From: Alphaproteobacteria bacterium
GTDB lineage: Bacteria > Pseudomonadota > Alphaproteobacteria > SMXP01
Direction of reading: 5' to 3'
Assembly (NCBI GenBank): GCA_004356335.1
Contig: SMXP01000144.1
Span: 1-9,005, forward strand
DNA: 9,005 bases
Numbering within the stretch: the first letter of the stretch is position 1; the number at the start of each line of letters is the position of its first letter. The notes under the pieces were generated by a model, which saw only the letters and a program-made list of their open reading frames with translations, searched no databases and had not been told where the DNA came from. Shown piece after piece: positions 7,507 to 9,005 of the stretch. The translations under genes were made by a program, and so were the position numbers.

Positions 7507-7511
7507 TTGCA

Positions 7512-7868
7512 ATGTCGGTGGACAAAACGCGGAAAGGCGATGAGGCAAGGCGCCTGCGCAAATTGGCGGGCCAATGGTTGAAATCGAAACGCACGGCTGC
7601 GGGTCTAACCCAAAAGGAGCTGGCCAATCGCGTGGGCCTTGAGTATTACACCTTTGTCTCCCAGATCGAGGGAGGTCAGGGCCGCGTTCCCTCAAACCTC
7701 TATCCGGTGTGGGCGCGAACTTTGGGTTTGGACTTGAAGGATTTCGCGAAAAAGATGCTGGAATTCTACGATCCTCACACCCATCACGCTTTGGGATTTG
7801 CGCCGACGGGGGCTGAGACCAATCACTCTTTAAAAAATCCATCTTCAATCGGTATCAACGAAAATTAG
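7512..7868 (+). CDS. XRE-family helix-turn-helix transcriptional regulator
   Basis: Small DNA-binding protein of 118 residues. A single Cro/C1-type helix-turn-helix domain covers about residues 14-82: LKSKRTAAGLTQKELANRVGLEYYTFVSQIEGG has the expected first two helices with the LTQKELA turn and the QIE..G element after the recognition helix. The PSNLYPVWARTLGLDLKDFAKKML segment supplies the last helices. The remaining 36 residues (from EFYDPHTHHALGF) are polar, His-rich at first, and look unstructured, so there is no visible ligand or oligomerisation domain. The recognition helix YYTFVSQIEGGQGRVP is unusual in having two Tyr and in the longer GGQGRVP tail. It is preceded by a good AAGAGG. It is divergent from the type I secretion operon and is the most likely regulator of it and of itself. 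An antisense 189-codon frame overlaps it but has no domain support. Confidence 0.85.
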   Translation: MSVDKTRKGDEARRLRKLAGQWLKSKRTAAGLTQKELANRVGLEYYTFVSQIEGGQGRVPSNLYPVWARTLGLDLKDFAKKMLEFYDPHTHHALGFAPTGAETNHSLKNPSSIGINEN

Positions 7869-7910
7869 ATGGGCGGTACGGCATTGATTGTCCTTCTTTT
7901 TGACTGCACA

Positions 7911-8010
7911 TAGGGTCTTTCCGGTTTTGATGAAATCAAAACCTGACCCTAAGTTGTTGTTTTATCGTGTTTCCGGACGGAAAACCGGTGGCCACTTTTC
8001 CTGGAAACAC
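7911..8010. repeat. composite element of two tandem stem-loops, probable interspersed alphaproteobacterial repeat
   Basis: Hairpin A (7911-7951): outer arms TAGGGTC (7911-7917) and GACCCTA (7945-7951), inner arms GGTTTTGAT (7923-7931) and ATCAAAACC (7935-7943), loop GAA; all 16 pairs are exact. Hairpin B (7967-8010): outer arms GTGTTTCC (7967-7974) and GGAAACAC (8003-8010), inner arms GGAAAA (7979-7984) and TTTTCC (7996-8001), with a GTGGCCAC palindrome in the loop; all 14 pairs are exact. In both, the right-hand arms are separated by a single T and the left-hand arms by 4-5 nt, so the two share one design. The wording around AAAACCGGT..CCACTTTTCC and TTGTTGTTTTATCG resembles intergenic repeats I recall from Rhizobiales and relatives; that is memory, not a search. 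It may also help end transcription of the regulator gene, although no T-run follows hairpin A directly. Confidence 0.6.
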
Positions 8011-8018
8011 TCTAAGAG

Positions 8019-8031
8019 CCCGCTTCGCGGG
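8019..8031. promoter_or_regulatory. small GC hairpin before the phosphatase gene
   Basis: CCCGC (8019-8023) and GCGGG (8027-8031) pair around TTC, 22 nt before the ATG at 8054. It may be the tail of the upstream repeat or a leader structure; no T-run follows, so it is not an intrinsic terminator. Confidence 0.3.
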
Positions 8032-8053
8032 AAGTGAGCTCGATCGGATCACC

Positions 8054-8809
8054 ATGAATTCAACACAGATGGAACATTTGTTGTCCCTTGCCGAGAAGGC
8101 GGCCCGCGAGGCGGGCCGGCGACTTAGAGAGCGGTCCGATTCCTGGACATCGATTGTTGTGCAAAAAGGCAAAGACATAAAGCTAGGGGGCGATCGTCTC
8201 GCCGAGGACCTAATCTTGGAAATATTGACCGGGGGGTCCGACTTTCCGATTTTGAGCGAGGAACGAGGCTGGGTTGGCGCTCCCCATGATGGCTTGATAT
8301 GGATCATCGACCCGCTTGACGGCAGCGCAAATTACGCCCAAGGCATTCCCTTATGTGCCGTGTCCATTGCCCTGGTTGACGGGACGCAGCCCAAGCTTGG
8401 TGTGATCTACGACTTCAATCGCGATGAGCTTTATCTTGGTATCGCGGGCGGCAGCGCAAGCTTGAACGGCGCCGCCATGCGCGTGTCGTCCGTCACGGAG
8501 CAAAGCCGGGGTGTATTCATGACCGGGCTGCCCGCCCGTCACGATTTCAGTGACGACTCGCTTCACGCTCTGGTCTCTGATATGGCCCTGTGGCGCAAAG
8601 TGCGCATGATCGGCACCGCGTCGCTCGCCATTGCTTATGTTGCATCCGGCAAGGCCGATCTTTATCGTGAAGAGAATATTATGTTTTGGGATGTGGCGGC
8701 CGGTTGCGCCCTTGTATTGGCGGCAGGCGGTGCCATAGAAATCACCCAAGGCCCGTTGGATGAACCCAAGGCGGTGGCCGCTCACAATGGCTTGTTGCAC
8801 ATGCGGTGA
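8054..8809 (+). CDS. inositol monophosphatase family protein (SuhB/CysQ-like phosphatase)
   Basis: Mg2+-dependent, Li+-sensitive type sugar or nucleotide phosphatase of the inositol monophosphatase superfamily, cytosolic. From the ATG at 8054 it has 251 residues, close to the family's usual 250-270. Metal ligands are in place: Glu70 in ILSEERGW, Asp86 and Asp89 in WIIDPLDGSANY (83-94), and Asp213 in FWDVAAG (211-217). GDRLAEDLILEIL (46-58) is the usual helix before the first ligand. N-Y-x-x-G-I-P after the DPLDG box and VSIALV fit inositol monophosphatase more than CysQ, which has a different sequence there; the exact substrate stays open. The more usual DPLDGT reads DPLDGS here. The frame is open back to a GTG at 7967, but those 29 codons lie mostly inside the structured repeat and have no family similarity, so I start at the ATG. 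The ribosome site is weak (GGATC). gpmA follows after 45 bp and may share the transcript. Confidence 0.88.
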   Translation: MNSTQMEHLLSLAEKAAREAGRRLRERSDSWTSIVVQKGKDIKLGGDRLAEDLILEILTGGSDFPILSEERGWVGAPHDGLIWIIDPLDGSANYAQGIPLCAVSIALVDGTQPKLGVIYDFNRDELYLGIAGGSASLNGAAMRVSSVTEQSRGVFMTGLPARHDFSDDSLHALVSDMALWRKVRMIGTASLAIAYVASGKADLYREENIMFWDVAAGCALVLAAGGAIEITQGPLDEPKAVAAHNGLLHMR

Positions 8810-8845
8810 TCGGCCGGAGCGGCGGTCGTTCCGAATCGGATGGTA

Positions 8846-8850
8846 AAAGG
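8846..8850 (+). promoter_or_regulatory. ribosome binding site for gpmA
   Basis: AAAGG (continuing into A at 8851) stands 4 nt before the ATG at 8855, a good match that fixes the start. Confidence 0.55.
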
Positions 8851-8854
8851 AAAT

Positions 8855-9005
8855 ATGGCGCGAGTAGTGATGGTCCGGCATGGCCAGAGCCAGTGGAACC
8901 TAGAAAACCGCTTCACGGGCTGGTGGGACGTGGGCCTCACTGAAAAGGGCGAAGCGGAAGCGCGCGCCGCGGGCCGGCTGCTCAAGGACAAGAGCATATT
9001 GCCGA
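8855..9005 (+). CDS. gpmA: 2,3-bisphosphoglycerate-dependent phosphoglycerate mutase (5' part, runs off the right edge)
   Basis: Glycolytic and gluconeogenic enzyme that interconverts 3- and 2-phosphoglycerate in the cytosol. The first 50 residues are visible and closely follow the family: VVMVRHGQSQWNLENRFTG includes the catalytic His9 of the RHG motif, followed by WWDVGLTEKGEAEARAAGRLL. RFTGWWDVGLTEKG is diagnostic for GpmA against other histidine phosphatases. No stop is reached; the rest lies beyond the window. The start is clear from the AAAAGGA ribosome site and from family length (the family starts two or three residues before the first hydrophobic strand). It follows the phosphatase gene by 45 bp on the same strand, with no terminator between. 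Confidence 0.96.
   Translation, partial: MARVVMVRHGQSQWNLENRFTGWWDVGLTEKGEAEARAAGRLLKDKSILP

Larger units (their letters stand above)
7277..7511. promoter_or_regulatory. divergent control region between the secretion operon and the XRE regulator
   Basis: 235 bp that must hold the promoters of both directions. Three related sites are seen: GGTTAACTTTC (7368-7378), GGTTAACGAAAG (7402-7413) and CGAAAGATTAAC (7489-7500). The first two GGTTAAC copies are 34 bp apart, close to three helical turns. Two exact palindromes are added: TCTTTCGAAAGA (7484-7495), just before the ribosome site of the regulator gene, and CCGGCA-GA-TGCCGG (7426-7439). A CCATGG flanks the first pair on both outer sides (7364-7369 and 7418-7423). 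A minus-strand TATAAC (7357-7352) could be the -10 of the secretion operon, but no -35 consensus stands at the right distance. The layout suits binding by the adjacent XRE protein; this is inference. Confidence 0.5.
7869..8053. other. intergenic region between the XRE regulator and the phosphatase gene
   Basis: 185 bp that hold the composite repeat at 7911-8010 and a small GC hairpin at 8019-8031. A TTGACT at 7900-7905 resembles a -35 box, but no -10 match stands 16-18 bp away. No gene is seen. Confidence 0.5.

Noticed and set aside
7279..7848. 189-codon minus-strand open frame ending next to the exporter start
   Set aside because: It is antisense to the XRE gene, which has a clear domain and ribosome site. 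Its product is Pro/Arg/Ser/Cys-rich with no recognisable domain, and it also spans the operator-like region.
7911..7960. Intrinsic terminator for the XRE gene
   Set aside because: Hairpin A is strong, but the following bases (AGTTGTTGTTTT) do not form an immediate T-run, and the paired second hairpin fits a repeat element better. Some terminating effect remains possible.
8351..8881. 176-codon minus-strand frame opposite the phosphatase gene
   Set aside because: Antisense to a gene with intact catalytic motifs and running into gpmA; the His/Arg-rich product is typical of a mirror frame.

Overview
The window looks like a chromosomal segment of an alphaproteobacterium. The clues are moderate GC content, a PrtD/HlyD-type type I secretion pair, a phosphoglycerate mutase of the 2,3-bisphosphoglycerate-dependent (GpmA) type, and a stem-loop repeat with an AACCGG..CCACTTTTCC core that resembles interspersed repeats I associate with Rhizobiales and Rhodospirillales. 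The taxonomy is inference. No rRNA, tRNA, CRISPR array, transposase or phage gene is visible.

Left block (1-1998, minus strand): a MacA-like periplasmic adaptor is followed after 2 bp by the ATPase of a MacB/LolD-type exporter, which runs off the left edge with no stop codon. Together they form the start of a tripartite efflux or export operon read leftwards. Between this operon and the next gene lies a 342 bp divergent intergenic region. It holds a consensus TATAAT for the macA-like gene and a 27 bp imperfect palindrome in front of the glycosyltransferase gene.

Middle block (2341-7276): a plus-strand two-domain family 2 glycosyltransferase converges, with an 11 bp gap, on a minus-strand type I secretion operon. 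That operon is an inner-membrane ABC exporter of the PrtD class followed by its HlyD-family membrane fusion protein, and the two genes share an ATGA overlap. The first glycosyltransferase domain has lost its DXD motif while the second keeps it. No RTX substrate and no TolC-type outer membrane gene is in view, so the cargo is unknown.

Right block (7277-9005): a small XRE-family DNA-binding protein is divergent from the secretion operon. The shared 235 bp intergenic region carries three TTAAC/GAAAG-type sites and two palindromes, so it is the obvious candidate regulatory region for both directions. After it come a composite structured repeat (two tandem hairpins, 7911-8010), an inositol-monophosphatase family phosphatase, and the first 50 codons of gpmA, which runs off the right edge.

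Taken together, the window has two envelope export systems, a sugar-transferring enzyme and a local regulator, next to housekeeping metabolism. A link between the glycosyltransferase and the type I cargo or an extracellular polysaccharide is plausible from position only.
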